Shown: positions 45,432 to 57,321, counted from the first letter of the stretch. The stretch: 64,000 nucleotides of DNA from Chytridium lagenaria (GCA_025449115.1 JAHLKC010000035.1:232593-296592); one strand, 5' to 3'. The notes: a model not told the origin generated them from the letters alone. A program made the numbers and translations.

Positions 45432-46119
45432 ATCAAATATTGAGAATAAACAAATGAGGTTTAAGCCCAGAGGTAACCAAAACAAAAAAAAGGTGGTTAG
45501 TGATCGGCTTCAAGAGTATATTCAACGAGATAATGTAAAATCCGCATGCATATCCAGCTCGTTATCCATTGACTGTGAGCTTCTTCACTCCATATTAAAA
45601 AATCGCCATCCCTCTTTCGGTCATGAGAATTCCTCCGCAAAAAAGGCATTCATAACAACTGCCATTTCGATCATCCGGCTGCATCATCGTTGTAAACTTA
45701 CCGGCGCCATCATGGCCGATGACTTGAACGGGGGAGTTCAGGCGTAGGTTTCTTTACGGCCATCGTTTTGAGGTTTGAATCGGAATTTTTGACTTAAAGT
45801 TGACAATTCCAAAAATCATTTAAACCCTTCTCTTTTATATATAAAAATGATAATAAAGCTATAGCCAAAACATGCATGCTCTAAGCAGATAAAGCGTTTA
45901 TCAAAGCCCGACCCGGTGTACCTTACGACACTTCAATTCTTGTGTCTACTAAGACGCGTTCGATACTCGCACCACGGAGAAGTCAGCATCCAACCCCAGT
46001 CTTTCATCCGTCGAGTAGAATAAGGGGGGTATTTTTGGACCTTTCACACAACAAACCGAATTAATGATTTTTTTTTAAAAAAAAACAAAGAAAAAAAAAA
46101 GCTCCAAATAAAAACGACA
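45432..46119. other. Spacer between PHO88 and the F-box gene
   Basis: A short minus-strand frame MAVKKPTPELPRSS (about 45765) with a gtaagt donor could be a PHO88 5' UTR exon or upstream ORF. Otherwise A/T-rich, with a T8/A run at 46070-46100. The plus-strand ORF at 45403-45747 has no protein-like character. Confidence 0.4.
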
Positions 46120-47654
46120 TTATATCAATCTTCGAAAAGGTAAAATGCTCACCTGCAATCTCCCGTCACTCCTCAAAATCCAAGCTTGAGGAGGGCCCCA
46201 CATCGAGCACCACCTCGTTCCATTCCTTCTAAACCTCACCAACCCCACCCCTTCCGTCCAAGAAGGAATGTAATCCCATTCCCTATCAAACAAATCCTCT
46301 TCAACCATCCTCAACCTCTGCGCATCTCTTTCAGCACACGCGTAGCTCGCCTTCCACACTGACGACCACAAGACACCCTGGAAGGGGAGCGTGATCAGGT
46401 AAAGTGCTCGACACGAGTAAACGAATATCGTTGACATCGAGATCACATGCTTTGAATTCTGATACCGCTACGGATGCTTTGCGTGCACGTCGAAGCCACA
46501 GTTCGACATCAGCCTCGGAAGTGTTTGACCGACGAGAGGGCTTTCCGCGGAGAACATCGTCCTCATTGTCAGAATAGTCCGAATCTGCAACTGGGCCGGT
46601 ATCTCCCGGAATATCAACGTTGAGATTCAGGACATGTTCTTCAATTTCCACTTCCTCCTCTTCTACGTGTTCTTGATTATCTTCAGTTAAAATAACGTCC
46701 TCATTTTCAGCTACAGATTCTTCCTCGACCTCCTCGTCCTCTTGCAACTTCACAATTCCATCATCTTCCGCATCTAAAACATCTTCGACACCCTCAACAT
46801 CCCCCACCGGACCGCCATCTTTCCATTCATCCGTGAAGATTTCAACACCATGAAACCCACCTCCATCCTCACTTCGGTCTCTATTAATACTAAAATTCAC
46901 TCTCTCCCCATCCATTCTCAAATCAAACGAATCGCCAGGCCGAATCTCAACCTCTCCGCCCCCAAACTCCGCCGTCGCGAGCGCGGCCACGTCAATGTGC
47001 CCACGGTTTGCTGTCATCGCGAAACACTCCTTCTCCAATCCATTTTCATCCACCTTTAAAATCAAAGGTAACCCATACATTCTCTCATACGCTGTCAATA
47101 TCCAATGCAGCGAAGAAGGAGGACGAGAGCTCGTCCCAGCTCCCGTTTCACCCTCATCGTCTAAATAAACTTTGATGGCGGGATTCCATTCCAGAATGTT
47201 TTCCCCAGCCTTCATCACACGAATGGCGAAAGGAATACTCGTAATACCACGGCGTCGAAGAATGACGTAAAGTTCTTGAATGGACAGGGATTCAAGAAGA
47301 TCAGGGCATGTCTTGAAGTCGATGAGCGGATGTGGAAGCAACGGGATCTTTTGTTTATCGCTCCACCGTTGTTTACTACAAACCATGAAACATCAACGCC
47401 ATGCACCAACATTCTACATCTAAAACAAAGGCATGCATGCTTGCTCGCTCAAGATGTGCAAAGGAACACCAAACAAAGATTTCATTGAAAGAGCAAAAAC
47501 AGCCACCGCAAACTCACCACATGCCCTTCCACAGTTCCTCCTCATTACATAAAACGTTCCAGCATTTGCATACCCCTGCTGCCTGTGCAAGCTCTTCCGG
47601 CGCTAACCATGCAAGAATGTTTAGACTGACTTCAGGAGGAAAGTTGGACAACAT
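46120..47654 (-). CDS. F-box protein
   Basis: It starts MLSNFPPEVSLNILAWLAPE and continues ELAQAAGVCKCWNVLCNEEE LWKGMW: a complete F-box, which binds Skp1 so that the protein can act as an SCF ubiquitin-ligase adaptor. A small intron (gtgagt..., about 47500) follows. The rest is about 450 residues with a central acidic low-complexity run (EDEEVEEESVAENEDVILTE) and a C-terminal part with many Trp (VLWSSVWKASYACAERDAQR; REWDYIPSWTEGVG; WCSMWGPPQAWIL). One frame break near 46400 joins the last part. The substrate-binding region has no recognised repeat (no LRR or WD40). Confidence 0.8.
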
Positions 47655-48539
47655 GGTGGTGATGGGGAACGGATAAAAATCAAAAGAAAACTTTCTAAAT
47701 TCTGCCGCTATGGCACAGTATTTTTTTTAATTTTTTTTTTTTTTTTGTTTACAGAAAAGTAATGGAGAAACGCGAAAGGATGCATATCCCTGTAAAGTAC
47801 GCCTTGAAACTCCACCCGGAAAACAACAAACATCCCATTCTTCACCCCCGTCAACCCTCCGGACGCTCACAAACTCATCTATCAACATATACTTGCTAAA
47901 ACCCCCCTCCCTAACCTACGCTCCACACCCTATCCCCAAAACGTCCCCGTGAACCACATAAAAAACACTCCAAAAGCAATAACATCATCTTAATAGTATA
48001 TTTTCCAAACCTCAAAACCAATTTTTCACTAAAACCATTAAACAAACAAACAAAAAATCAAATTTCGCAAGAACGGGTTGATATTGGGTTTAAACCAACA
48101 ACACAAAAAACAGAACAGGGGGGGCAAGAGAGAGATGATGTTGGAGGGGTGGGGGGAGTGGTTTTGGATAAATCCAGACGTCAAATTTTTTAAAGAGCAT
48201 ACAGAATACAATATAACCGGGGAGAAACAAAAAGGGGTAATGCAGCGCTTGACGAAAACAAAAAAGAAAAAAAAAAGCAACGGGTGTTTGTTATAAAAAA
48301 AAAAAAGGGAAGAAAAGAAAAATCACAAATCCATACAATATCAAAAAAAAAACGTGTTAATCCCTTTCCATAAAAAACAACAATATTCAACGCAAGGTGT
48401 TGGGCACAACAAAAAAAGGGGATTCCCAAAAAAAAAACAATAATACGATCATCAAAAAACAACAAAATAACCAGTGTTATAACGGGGAGTGGGTGGGTGG
48501 GATTGGGTGTGTGGATGACAAGGCGAGGATTAAAGGGGT
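47655..48539. other. A/T-rich spacer with long homopolymers
   Basis: Poly-A and poly-T runs occur at 47720-47747, 48260-48310 and 48340-48440, between the Reg1-like 3' end and the F-box gene start. No coding frame is convincing. Homopolymer lengths are probably unreliable. Confidence 0.5.
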
Positions 48540-51158
48540 TTACGAATTCGACGTGACAAGCTGCCCCTTTGCCCACCTCACAATATCCACCGCATTCGAC
48601 ACCAAATCACTCACCCTATCCACAATCCCATACTCCACATCTCCTTCTTCCTCCCCACCAACCTCCCTCCCCACCACCCCCTCCCCACCCTCAGGTCCAC
48701 CATCAGGCCTACCTTCAGGCGTCCCCAAAACACCCACATCCACCTCATCCGCAGCAACAGTGACAGACGTCGAAATCCCCACCCCAGACGCCGTCCGTCT
48801 CAACCCCGACGACGTAGAAATATCATTCGCCTTCGACACCGCTCCCACAGGAATCGGCACCTTGGCCTGCATCAGCGACGACAGGTTCGATCCACTCCCA
48901 GCCCGTTGCAGATTCACTCCAGAACTCGTTCTCTGGAGTCCCGCTAAATTCGTCCCAGACCCTTGACGCTGTAACCCAGAGGACGGTGAGGCATCTTGCG
49001 AAACAGGGAACGTGGTGGAGATATACGAGTCGGGACCCTCGGGCTTCAAATGTGCAGGTGGGAGAGGAAGCGTCGCAACAGCTCCCAATAACAACGATGA
49101 AGACGAGGCAAGCCTCAACCCTCCCATCTCCTCCTCATCGCTTTCATCATCACTCTCAAACATCCTCCGTTCAGGAACAGGTTCAGGCACAACCACCGTC
49201 TCCCCCCCTCCACAATAACCCTCTGTTCAACTTCATCCGCAAACCTCAAATGCTTTGTAGAAGTAGGTGACTCGGACCGCCGTGACTCCCCACCCCCCCC
49301 AACACTCTGCAAATCCCCATCCAACAAATCATCATTCCGATACATAGTCTGATCCCGCTCCGCATTCGCCAAAAAGAAATCAGCTTTCCTATGTGAATGC
49401 AACGCGCTCCCCACACTCATACTCTGTCCAAGCATCCCGCTCCCACTCGCCACAGCAGCCACAGCAGAAAACAGAAGAGACGGCGCAGGTCCAGTCCCAG
49501 AGGCGCTCAGTAGATCAGGATCTGAAGAGGACCGTTGATTCCGAAGGTAAAGCTCTCGGAGGTTCTTGAGAAAGTCATCGGGGACGTGACGCGTGCGATG
49601 TTTCTTGAGGGCGGGTTTAAGGGAGATGGAGGTGCGAGCTGAGGCCGCGGTGGAGGAGGCGGAGCATTCGGTGCCTTTGCCATTGCATGTTGAGACGTTG
49701 CCAGCTTGATATGCGGCTTGAAGGACGGGGAGGGGGTCGTAAGTGTGGAAGGGGCCGTATAACCAACACACGTCAGAGTCTTTTGCCTAGATAAATCAAA
49801 GAGGTCAGGTGGTGGGGTTTCATCACGCGGTGATAAAGATGGAAACACAAGTAATCAGAGGAAAGTAAAGAAAGTCGTCATTATCAAAAAAAGGATTTCA
49901 AATTTACCAGTTGAGTGTTGCGGGGTTAATTGTTTGAAGTCCAAACTTCATTTGAAAGAATCTCCTCCAACTTGCATTCTCCAACCTAGAATAATTGGAT
50001 CAGAAGGGACATTGACGAAACGCGTCATGCGACGAGTTAAAGTAGGAAGGATAAATAGTTAGCGCGAGAAAGAGTGACAGAAATAAATAAAAAAAAAAAG
50101 AGGGGATTGAAGACAAAACAAAAAAAAAAAAAAGGAAAAAAAAAAGGGAATTCCAAAAATAGAAATTTTTTCAAAAAAAACAAAAAAACAATTGAGAATC
50201 ACGTGATGCTACGCATGTGGACGGCAGCCAACCGCTCTGTTTGCGGCGGGCTTCTCCGACCCCTAATTCAAACAAACTGCAAGACCAGATGACACTGATA
50301 CGGCAAAGCTCTCAGGCACAGCCCTTCTTTCTTCGTTCCACATCCACATCGTACAATGAAGATATCATCATGCATCCCCATCGCATCCCATCGCACACCA
50401 ATCGCAAATTGATCCAGCGTCAAATATGATAAAGAGAAAGCGCGTATCTACGTGAATTATAGAAAAAAAAAACAAAACCTAAAGATAAAATGCAATGGGG
50501 AGTAAAGGTAGACATGCATGAAATAGATAGAGAATAAAAAGGATTACGAATGTCGCCTTCGGTGACTGCTTATAAAAAGAGTATTAAAGCCGCCTTCGGC
50601 GATGGTCGCAAAAGTCAATAACAAAACAGGGTGTCGGCCGCCTTTTGTGAGGACAATATTGACGATAATAGTAAAAAGGGCAGAAAGGTGAAAAAGTCCT
50701 AGTCATCCTCTGGCTTAATCGGAGCCCACATCTACATCCTTTCTAGATAGAATAAATACACACCTCCTTCCATTAATAATGGAATCCTTTTGCCGCGTCG
50801 CATTCTTCCAACACTGATGTAAATCAAACTCGTTAAAAGCAAAGGAAAGGTAATCAACGGCTCCAGTGTTGCTGCCTCCAGTACCGCCTGGAGAGGTAGG
50901 AGAAGTGCCTCCGGTTCCAGCACTCGAAGGACCGGCGGCCACAGGGATATCGGTGGAGATGGGGCGGACCAGCAGCAGAAGGTGACATGTCTGATGAGGA
51001 TGTGATGTGAGGATGGGAGTGGATGTGTTGCGATGAAATGTAGTTTGCTTCCAGGAGCTGAGGCGCAGTGTTGATGTGGTGAAGAAGTGGAGGATGCTTG
51101 TATGTTGATTCGACTGCAGCTGGTGCGGCGGTGGGCTGTTAAAGTCCAACGCTGGCAT
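48540..51158 (-). CDS. DUF1752 / Reg1-like PP1 regulator with four Snf1-type sites
   Basis: It starts MPALDFNSPPPHQLQSNQ. Exon 1 ends FDLHQCWKNATRQKDSIING-RR. A 778-nt intron (50763-49986) joins it in phase to RLENASWRRFFQMKFGLQTI-NPATLNW, then KDSDVCWLYGPF. CWKN.TRQK...NG.RLENASWR is the DUF1752 (areA-GATA-like) signature of fungal Reg1/Mks1-type regulators. Further on, STKHLRFADEVEQRVIVEGG matches the Reg1 block (HxxFNxxVEQ) needed for Glc7/PP1 function. In yeast Reg1-Glc7 keeps Snf1 (AMPK) off in glucose. Four copies of L-x-R-x-x-S-x-x-x-(L/I) follow: LQRQGSGTNL, LQRTSSGVNL, LQRAGSGSNL and LRRTASGVGI, the Snf1/AMPK target consensus. Frame breaks lie near 49790 and 49200. Reg1-like is an inference from two conserved blocks. 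Confidence 0.8.
49986..50763 (-). other. 778-nt intron of the Reg1-like gene
   Basis: Donor gtgtgt at 50763, acceptor attctag ending at 49986. Phases on both sides agree (NGR + RLENASWR). It is five to ten times longer than other introns here. It holds long A-runs (50085-50190), and two stems capped by CTTCGG (50552-50566 and 50592-50605) that would form stable UUCG tetraloops. It may house an RNA or simply have expanded. Confidence 0.8.
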
Positions 51159-51720
51159 AGAAGTGGAGGAAAGACGGTTGTCTCCTCGGGGAGGGGTTGA
51201 TTTTTAAGTAGTCGGGAGGGGGGAGAAGGCGAGCGAGAGTCGAAAACCTGCTGCTTGATTCTTCAAGCGCCTCTTAATGGTCGCTTTGTACAAAAAGGGC
51301 TCTCTCCCTGCAGGTTGTGATGTGGTTGATCCGCGAAGTTTCAGTGATTTCTGATGAGAACGAGGTGATTTGATTGATGGGCGATGATGGGATGATGGAT
51401 TGGGTGGGGGAGGCAAATTAAAAGCTCACGCCTCCTTTTTTTCTCTACTTTTTCTCTCTCTCTGAAATCCGATTAAAGTAAAAAGTCTATGATGAAGGGC
51501 ACTGGAGAGACAAGAGACGGTGACGACGGAAGGATGAATGATGAAAGTAAATGTGCCGCTGATGGTTGAGGACAGAGCAGAGGTAAGTAGGGGGGGGGGG
51601 TGGGGTGTAGTAGGAACGAGGGTTGTGATGAGGGTAATTAAAAATAACAAAAAGAAGTGTTGTCGGAATCGAATATGAATAAGAATAATTATGGATTATA
51701 TAAAATATGAAATGACGCTA
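51159..51720. other. Upstream region of the Reg1-like gene
   Basis: Purine/pyrimidine-rich low-complexity DNA. Minus-strand frames 51204-51416 and 51426-51650 are compositionally biased and not believed. G9 run at 51592-51600. Confidence 0.4.
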
Positions 51721-51726
51721 TAGAAA

Positions 51727-51760
51727 TAATAAATAAATAAATAAATAAATAAATATAAAT
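51727..51760. repeat. (AAAT)n microsatellite
   Basis: About eight AAAT units, just left of the MITE. Simple repeat. Confidence 0.85.
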
Positions 51761-51822
51761 ATAAAATTCTTGTCCCGAGAATTGCCGAAGGTCTTTTTTA
51801 AATTTTTTTCATTATTTATGTA

Positions 51823-51854
51823 CAGTGCGTGACACCAAAGATAGGTACGAAAAT
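51823..51854 (+). repeat. Left terminal inverted repeat of the MITE
   Basis: 32 bp, identical in inverse to 52518-52549. Confidence 0.93.
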
Positions 51855-52517
51855 TTCGACCCCAATATGCAATATCTCCTCTAGGAAGCATTTCCGACCC
51901 AATCTCATAAGGGGGTCTTGTGGGGGGTATGAAAACGGACATATTATAAAAGCGCAAAAAAAATTCCACTAATTGAAAATTTTCATCTTTGATTTTTTTG
52001 TTATTTATTAATGAAACCTGAGGCTGGGAATTCAATGGTGTTGTCGGCACCTCTTGAAAACTCCTGTAACGAATTATTTCCGTTTCATATTCCAATGTGT
52101 AACCCGTTTTTTTTTTTGAAAAAATTTATATTTTTTTGAAAAATGAAATTTTTTTAAAAATTTCAACTTCGAAGATACTTGTTATCGGATTTATTCCAAA
52201 TCACTCTTACTAATAATTAAGCAACATTCCACACCATACCCATCATTGCATTCCCCTCCTTCTCAGCTGTCGATTGATACCCATACTAAAATTCTGACAA
52301 TTTTTCTATTAATTATTGAGCGCAAAATATTCTGAGGGCCATTAATTAAATTTTCACAATTAATAAACTTTGACGCTGTATAAAAGATGAACCAGGAATG
52401 GTAGAAAACAAACTCTTTGTCATTAGATGCGGAGAGGAGAGGTGCATATCGTAACAGAGAGTTTTTTTCAAAATTGCGGCATCGAGGGTGAGTATAAAAG
52501 TTTTAGAGCTCTTAATT

Positions 52518-52549
52518 ATTTTCGTACCTATCTTTGGTGTCACGCACTG
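52518..52549 (-). repeat. Right terminal inverted repeat of the MITE
   Basis: 32 bp, inverse copy of 51823-51854; followed by TA. Confidence 0.93.
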
Positions 52550-52771
52550 TATTTAATATTATTAATAATGTGTACCTAATCCACCCAGTATCGCTACAAC
52601 TGGTAGCACAGAAACCTTTAATCCGATGTAAAAATTAAAGGTCACAATCCACCTAATCCAAATGCACTGAACTGATTTCCGCCAACACTTTGCGGATTTT
52701 TAGTGCAAGCTGTTCCGTAGGAATTTTTGGGATTTTGGGGTGAGCTTTCATGATTTTTTATTATTAACTTT

Positions 52772-53010
52772 CACCCAACATCCTCACCCATCCGCACGCA
52801 CACTTCGCCCATTCTCAACCATCCTCATCCATCCTCTCCAACACCTCACCCATCCTCAGCATCCTCACCAACACTTCGGCTATCCTCACCCATCCTGATC
52901 CATCCTCACTCACACCTCGCCCATCCTCACCCGCACCTTGTGCATCTCACCCATCCTCACCCATCCTGCCCCACCTCTAACCCGTCCTCCCACTCATCAC
53001 CGCCACCCAC
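52772..53010. repeat. Degenerate CATCCTCACC minisatellite
   Basis: More than fifteen imperfect copies of a 10-14 bp unit (catcctcaccc and variants such as cacacctcgcc). Strong strand asymmetry: C-rich, almost no G on the plus strand. No coding frame is claimed. Confidence 0.85.
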
Positions 53011-53043
53011 CGTCATAGTTTTACTCCTGTAATCTGCTAGAAC

Positions 53044-53074
53044 GAGCTCTCAAGGTTCAATCCCTTGACAGCTC
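53044..53074. other. Strong 31-nt hairpin (tRNA T-arm-like)
   Basis: GAGCTcTCAAGG-ttcaatc-CCTTGAcAGCTC forms a near-perfect stem. The inner CAAGG-TTCAATC-CCTTG has the size of a tRNA T arm, but no acceptor, D or anticodon arm is found upstream, so it is not called a tRNA. It could be a foldback element or a tRNA-derived remnant. Confidence 0.7.
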
Positions 53075-53856
53075 ATATGTGTTGCTTTGCGGGCATCCTA
53101 ATGCAGCAAAGCTTAGAAGTGGTCGTCAGCTCCAGCAAAGTGCTTCAAGATTGCTCTCACCAGCTCAGCAATGTAAAAAGGAAACTTTAATAAAAGGTAA
53201 TGTATAAGTACTTTATTATTCATCCTCCAGCTCATCCACCCCGTCGCTCTCGGAGCAGCTCTCTTCTTCCATGGCATCGTCATCTGCGTTCACCGATGCA
53301 TGATGAGAATCTAACTAACATGCCCAACCGCACCACTCCCATAATTCCCACCGCTCACACCACTCACACCACTCATCAACATCTCTTCCTTCAAGCACAT
53401 ATGTACAAGCTTCCCCCCCCTATTCAATCACTTCCCTGCTCAGCAATAAAATCGTATCTGTCCAGTTCAGCAATTAAGTTGGCTGGCGACCACACTCCCC
53501 ATGAAACACACACTCAAGCTTCCTCTTCTTCCACCCAGAACCAACACTAACTTCTTGTCCGATAGCGTCCACCCCTCCCCAACTCCATTATCAGTGACCC
53601 CAGCACCACCACTGTCAACTTGACTGATTCCATTGCAACCCTGCCCAGTAACTTTGTTGTAACCGGCCCCCTCAGCTACTCCAGTACCATGCTCTTGCCG
53701 AACTTCACCCTCCCCCCGCCAACTCCATTATCGGTCTCCCCCTGCGCTCCAAGGCTGCAATCATCACCCCCATCGCTACCATTCTCCTTGTCAGATTCGC
53801 TACCGTTCTCCCCATCCCCTGGGTTGCTGTCATTCTCCTCGTCTGACCCAATCAGT

Positions 53857-56079
53857 TCAGATGAGAGCGGTTCTACTCCGTCCCGCTTCCCGTCGCTTCA
53901 CCAGATCCACCTTGATGCTTCGGAAATTGTCCTCGAGGAAGGTACAGTCGCGGTCGGTCCAGCTTTGAGGTCGCGAAATCATGTTCTTAATTTTGGTTAG
54001 CTTCATCTCGGAAAGGGTGGGGGCAACGATTTCAACATTGCCGGTTCCAAGTTGCAGCTTTTTCCATGGGACTTTCTTGTGGTTCTTTTGAGGTTCAGCG
54101 TCCCGTAGCAGGATTAAGAGTCTTGCCTTCAAAGCAGCGCGACGCTCTTCCACCCTAAGTACTCCTAATTTCTTCCTCGCTTCCTCTAACGCTATTCTCC
54201 GTTCACTTTCAGCTTTAAGTCGTCCATTTCACGTCGGCATTTAAGCCAAGAGAGTTTGCACCGTCCCTGCATCCCATTCAGCTCCTCAAATGTATGGCGG
54301 CTTAGATCATCTAATATGTATAAGATTTCATTAAGCAAGAATTATTTAATATATGAATATTACCTGAGAAATGTAGTTTTAATTCTGCTGTGTCCTTTTT
54401 CTGATCCCAACTCATCGCGAGGAAAGATATATTTGCGGCCTCTAGGTATAAAGTAAAAAAAATTAAACTTCGCCGCAATGTGCAAAAAAGATAGGGACTA
54501 TAAAGTGAAAACTCAACTTACCGCAATAATCTCTAGCATCTCCTATTAATGCCATCGCTTTGCGATAGACTTCTGATATCGCCAATTTTGAGGGCATCAG
54601 CTCCCCAGATTTATACTGCTCTACTAAAGCAGCACCTCGAGTCTCATATCCTTCCTTTTCTTCGCAGAAAGGAGTGACCATTTTTCGTGCATTTTGACGC
54701 CCAGAAAATTATCCTTCACATTTTTTGGATCGAGACCATCGCGCTCTAAAACAATAATTTTAATATAGGCATGTTAATTGAAGCAAACCTTTTCTTTTCT
54801 TAACAGTAAGATCAAAGTACTCCCAACGAAAAAAAGCTAACCCAATACTTTCATGCTTTTTTTTCTTGAATAAAGCAGCGTATAAACTTCCTGACTTCAA
54901 GAATTATGTAAGTATTTATTTATCTTTCTTACACGTAAGTAATGTTAACAGAAACAAAACTCTAAAACAAATACGAAATAAAGATCCTCCCATTGGACTC
55001 ACTCTCGAAGATGGTTCCCCAACAGAAGGATCAGGTTGGGCTTCCGACGTCTCCTGGACTCGATCATCGTCTATAACCTGATTCAAAGCTTCTCGTGCCG
55101 CTTTTCTTTCTTTTGCAGCATGATTTTTGAACCAAGTCTCGAATAAAAAACATGTAAGTTATGATTATATATAGATCATTACTTTAACCTGCTTTGCGCC
55201 AATGTCTGTTCCAAGGCCCTTAGCAATATTCAAATGCTCTTCAGTGTCGCGGTCCCTCGTACCTCTTACATAGGCTGCAAGTAATACCTCCAAGTGCTTC
55301 GGCTCGAGCGTGACCCTCTTCTTCTTTTTAATTGTCTTGGCAACATGTGGAGCGTGGTTGTTCTATTTAAAAGAAGAGTAAGTAACATAAACAGCAATAA
55401 AATAACCTACTCCTGCTGATCGGACGCGTGTCTGTTGCAAACCGTTTGTCGATAATGTAGTGGATGTTTCGGATGGCGTTGCCGCTGCCACTGCTGCCAC
55501 CGCCTCTGCTGCCACGAATACTCCTGAAGCCAATGTAGCTTGTATGGGGTTCAGGGTGAGTCCAGATACGGAGGATAGAGGAGCAGATAGTCTTGCTGGG
55601 ATAGGAGGTATCCGCCTCGAGGAAGCATCGCCGAAGGAAGATTGCGGCATCAGCAGTTGATGCGAATTCAGGAAAGGTTGGGAAGTTTGATTGTTCCTTG
55701 AGCTTAGTTGAGAGTGATTATGAAAAGAAGTTGAGACACCGTGTTGGGGAGGCATTGAAGTGTGGAGTTGTGGAGGGTGTTGAAGGGAACTAAGATGGTG
55801 AGGAAAAAGATTCCCTTGATTATGTTGAGGAATGGCATTATTGTTAACTTGCTGGCTATGGTACAAAGGGAGATGGCTTCCTCGCAAGTTTGCAGAGGAG
55901 CCCGAGATACTTTGAGATAGACGGTGTTGAGGGTAAGGTTGAGTATGCGAATGAAGATGAGAGTGTAACTGTGGATTTGGATGCAGATATAGCGATGGGC
56001 TGGAAGGATGCGGTGATTGAGAGGTTGGAGTATGGCGATATTGCATGTTGTTTATGTTTTGGTCAGGCTGGCGAAACAT
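53857..56079 (-). CDS. Homeodomain protein (putative transcription factor)
   Basis: It starts MFRQPDQNINNMQYRHTPTS; about 215 residues rich in His/Gln/Ser/Pro follow (exon to about 55412). After a gtaggt...atag intron comes a homeodomain: KKKRVTLEPKHLEVLLAAYV, EEHLNIAKGLGTDIGAKQV, and after another intron KTWFKNHAAKERKAAREAL. The WFKNxxAKERK recognition helix has the invariant W, F and N; the R of the usual WFxNRR is H. The later exons (MVTPFCEEKEGYETRGAALV; VYRKAMALIGDARDYC; FEELNGMQGRCKLSWLKCRR; VPWKKLQLGTGNVEIVAP) form an unrecognised Lys-rich C-terminal part that stops at 53857. A frame break near 54690 is needed. It would act as a DNA-binding protein in the nucleus. It sits between transposon-derived segments. 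Confidence 0.7.
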
Positions 56080-57321
56080 TGTTCGGACAGAAATTTAATA
56101 TTTTCGAAGCGTCAACCTGAGCAAGCTTGTTACGAGCAACGCATCAATGATAATACTTAGAACAGGTATATTTTAGTCAATAAGAATACTACAGCCTTTT
56201 ATTGTATGTCATTAGGTTACTATTTCGTATTTCAACAATATGGGTAAGATTTATGATCCTAGAATTTGAATAGCAATTGTTGTAGGTTGCGGCACTTTTG
56301 TTAATTAAATTATTACGCGTTGTAGACTAAATGCATTAAAGAAAATGAACCAGATTGATTTAGACTAGTAAATATTAAAGCATATTCTCGTGTAAACTGC
56401 ATATATACTTATGTTGTTGAAGTATCGTTGTCTTATTGTCGTCAGTTGGTCCAGTACAGCTGTCCAAACTACAGCAAAATACAATTATCAAGGGAAAATG
56501 AGATTATCGGTATCTTATCAAAGATTCTTGAAGTTTAAACTTTATATATAGTATCATAACGACGACTCTGAAACATAGTTGGGGAAAAAACCAGTTCTGT
56601 TTACAGTTTCGTCATGTCGAGCCATCAAGTTTATGAAAGTCTTGCTCGTAAGTTTACCTTGCCCAAAAGGAAAGTTGAGAATCAACAAAAAGTGTTCAAT
56701 TTTATCGATTAATATATCATTCGATTCGTATTTTCTTCAGTAGTATAATTGAAAAGTTTCAGCATGTTTTGATACGTTTCAAGCAAGGAATGTAGAAAAA
56801 CCTAAAATAAAATCATTAACTGATTTCTTAAATCAGGCGTCGGTACATCCAAAATGCACCTACAGACTTTAAAATTTCTCACAAAGTAGAAAAAGTAATT
56901 GCTAACAATATATTATAATTAAGAGAGAATTGAAGAAGCTGTTTTATCGTGATTTTTCGCTTATACTCGTTTTTTATTAGAAAAATATCAAAATCAGGTT
57001 TCTGCAAGAAATATTGAAAATAACATCAACATCAAATATTATTTTATCTACTTTGAAGTATTAAGAATCGGAAATGTTGCAAAAATCGCGTCGGCTTTCA
57101 ATACCTGTGTATTTTTTAATTTATAAATCCTTACCGACCTCACGCGTCGACTCTGTAATTTATCAAAAATTCGAAAATAAAATTTGTCTTCTGCCGTCAT
57201 CTTTATAAGTGCTCTCCCTACAAACCTGCCGCAAAAGTTTAAGAGTGATGGGGATGTAATAATTCAATTTTGCTTCATCAGATAGACTTATTGGTTTAAA
57301 ACATTTTATTAATTATGTTCA
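56080..57321. other. A/T-rich spacer
   Basis: About 1.2 kb with no protein-like frame on either strand. No repeat ends are seen. Upstream region of the homeodomain gene and 3' flank of the KDZ element. Confidence 0.6.

Larger units (their letters stand above)
51823..52549. mobile_element. Tc1/mariner-type MITE, 727 bp, complete
   Basis: The left end reads CAGTGCGTGACACCAAAG and on through ataggtacgaaaat. The right end is its exact reverse complement over 32 bp. The element is flanked by TA on both sides (51821-51822 and 52550-52551), the target duplication of Tc1/mariner elements. The interior is A/T-rich, with short frames but no DDE transposase, so it is non-autonomous and would need a transposase from another copy. 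The perfect match of the two ends, in a region with many indels elsewhere, suggests a recent insertion. Confidence 0.93.

Noticed and set aside
45403..45747. Plus-strand ORF over the PHO88 5' end
   Set aside because: It is antisense to the first PHO88 membrane exon and has no protein-like features.
52772..53010. CRISPR-like array
   Set aside because: Units are degenerate 10-14 bp without unique spacers, and the genome is eukaryotic.
53044..53074. tRNA gene
   Set aside because: Only a T-arm-like hairpin is present; no D arm, anticodon arm or matching acceptor strand upstream.
53200..54000. Plus-strand Pro/Ser/Thr-rich ORFs
   Set aside because: Composition follows the C-rich repeat DNA; the minus-strand frame of the homeodomain gene covers the end of this stretch.
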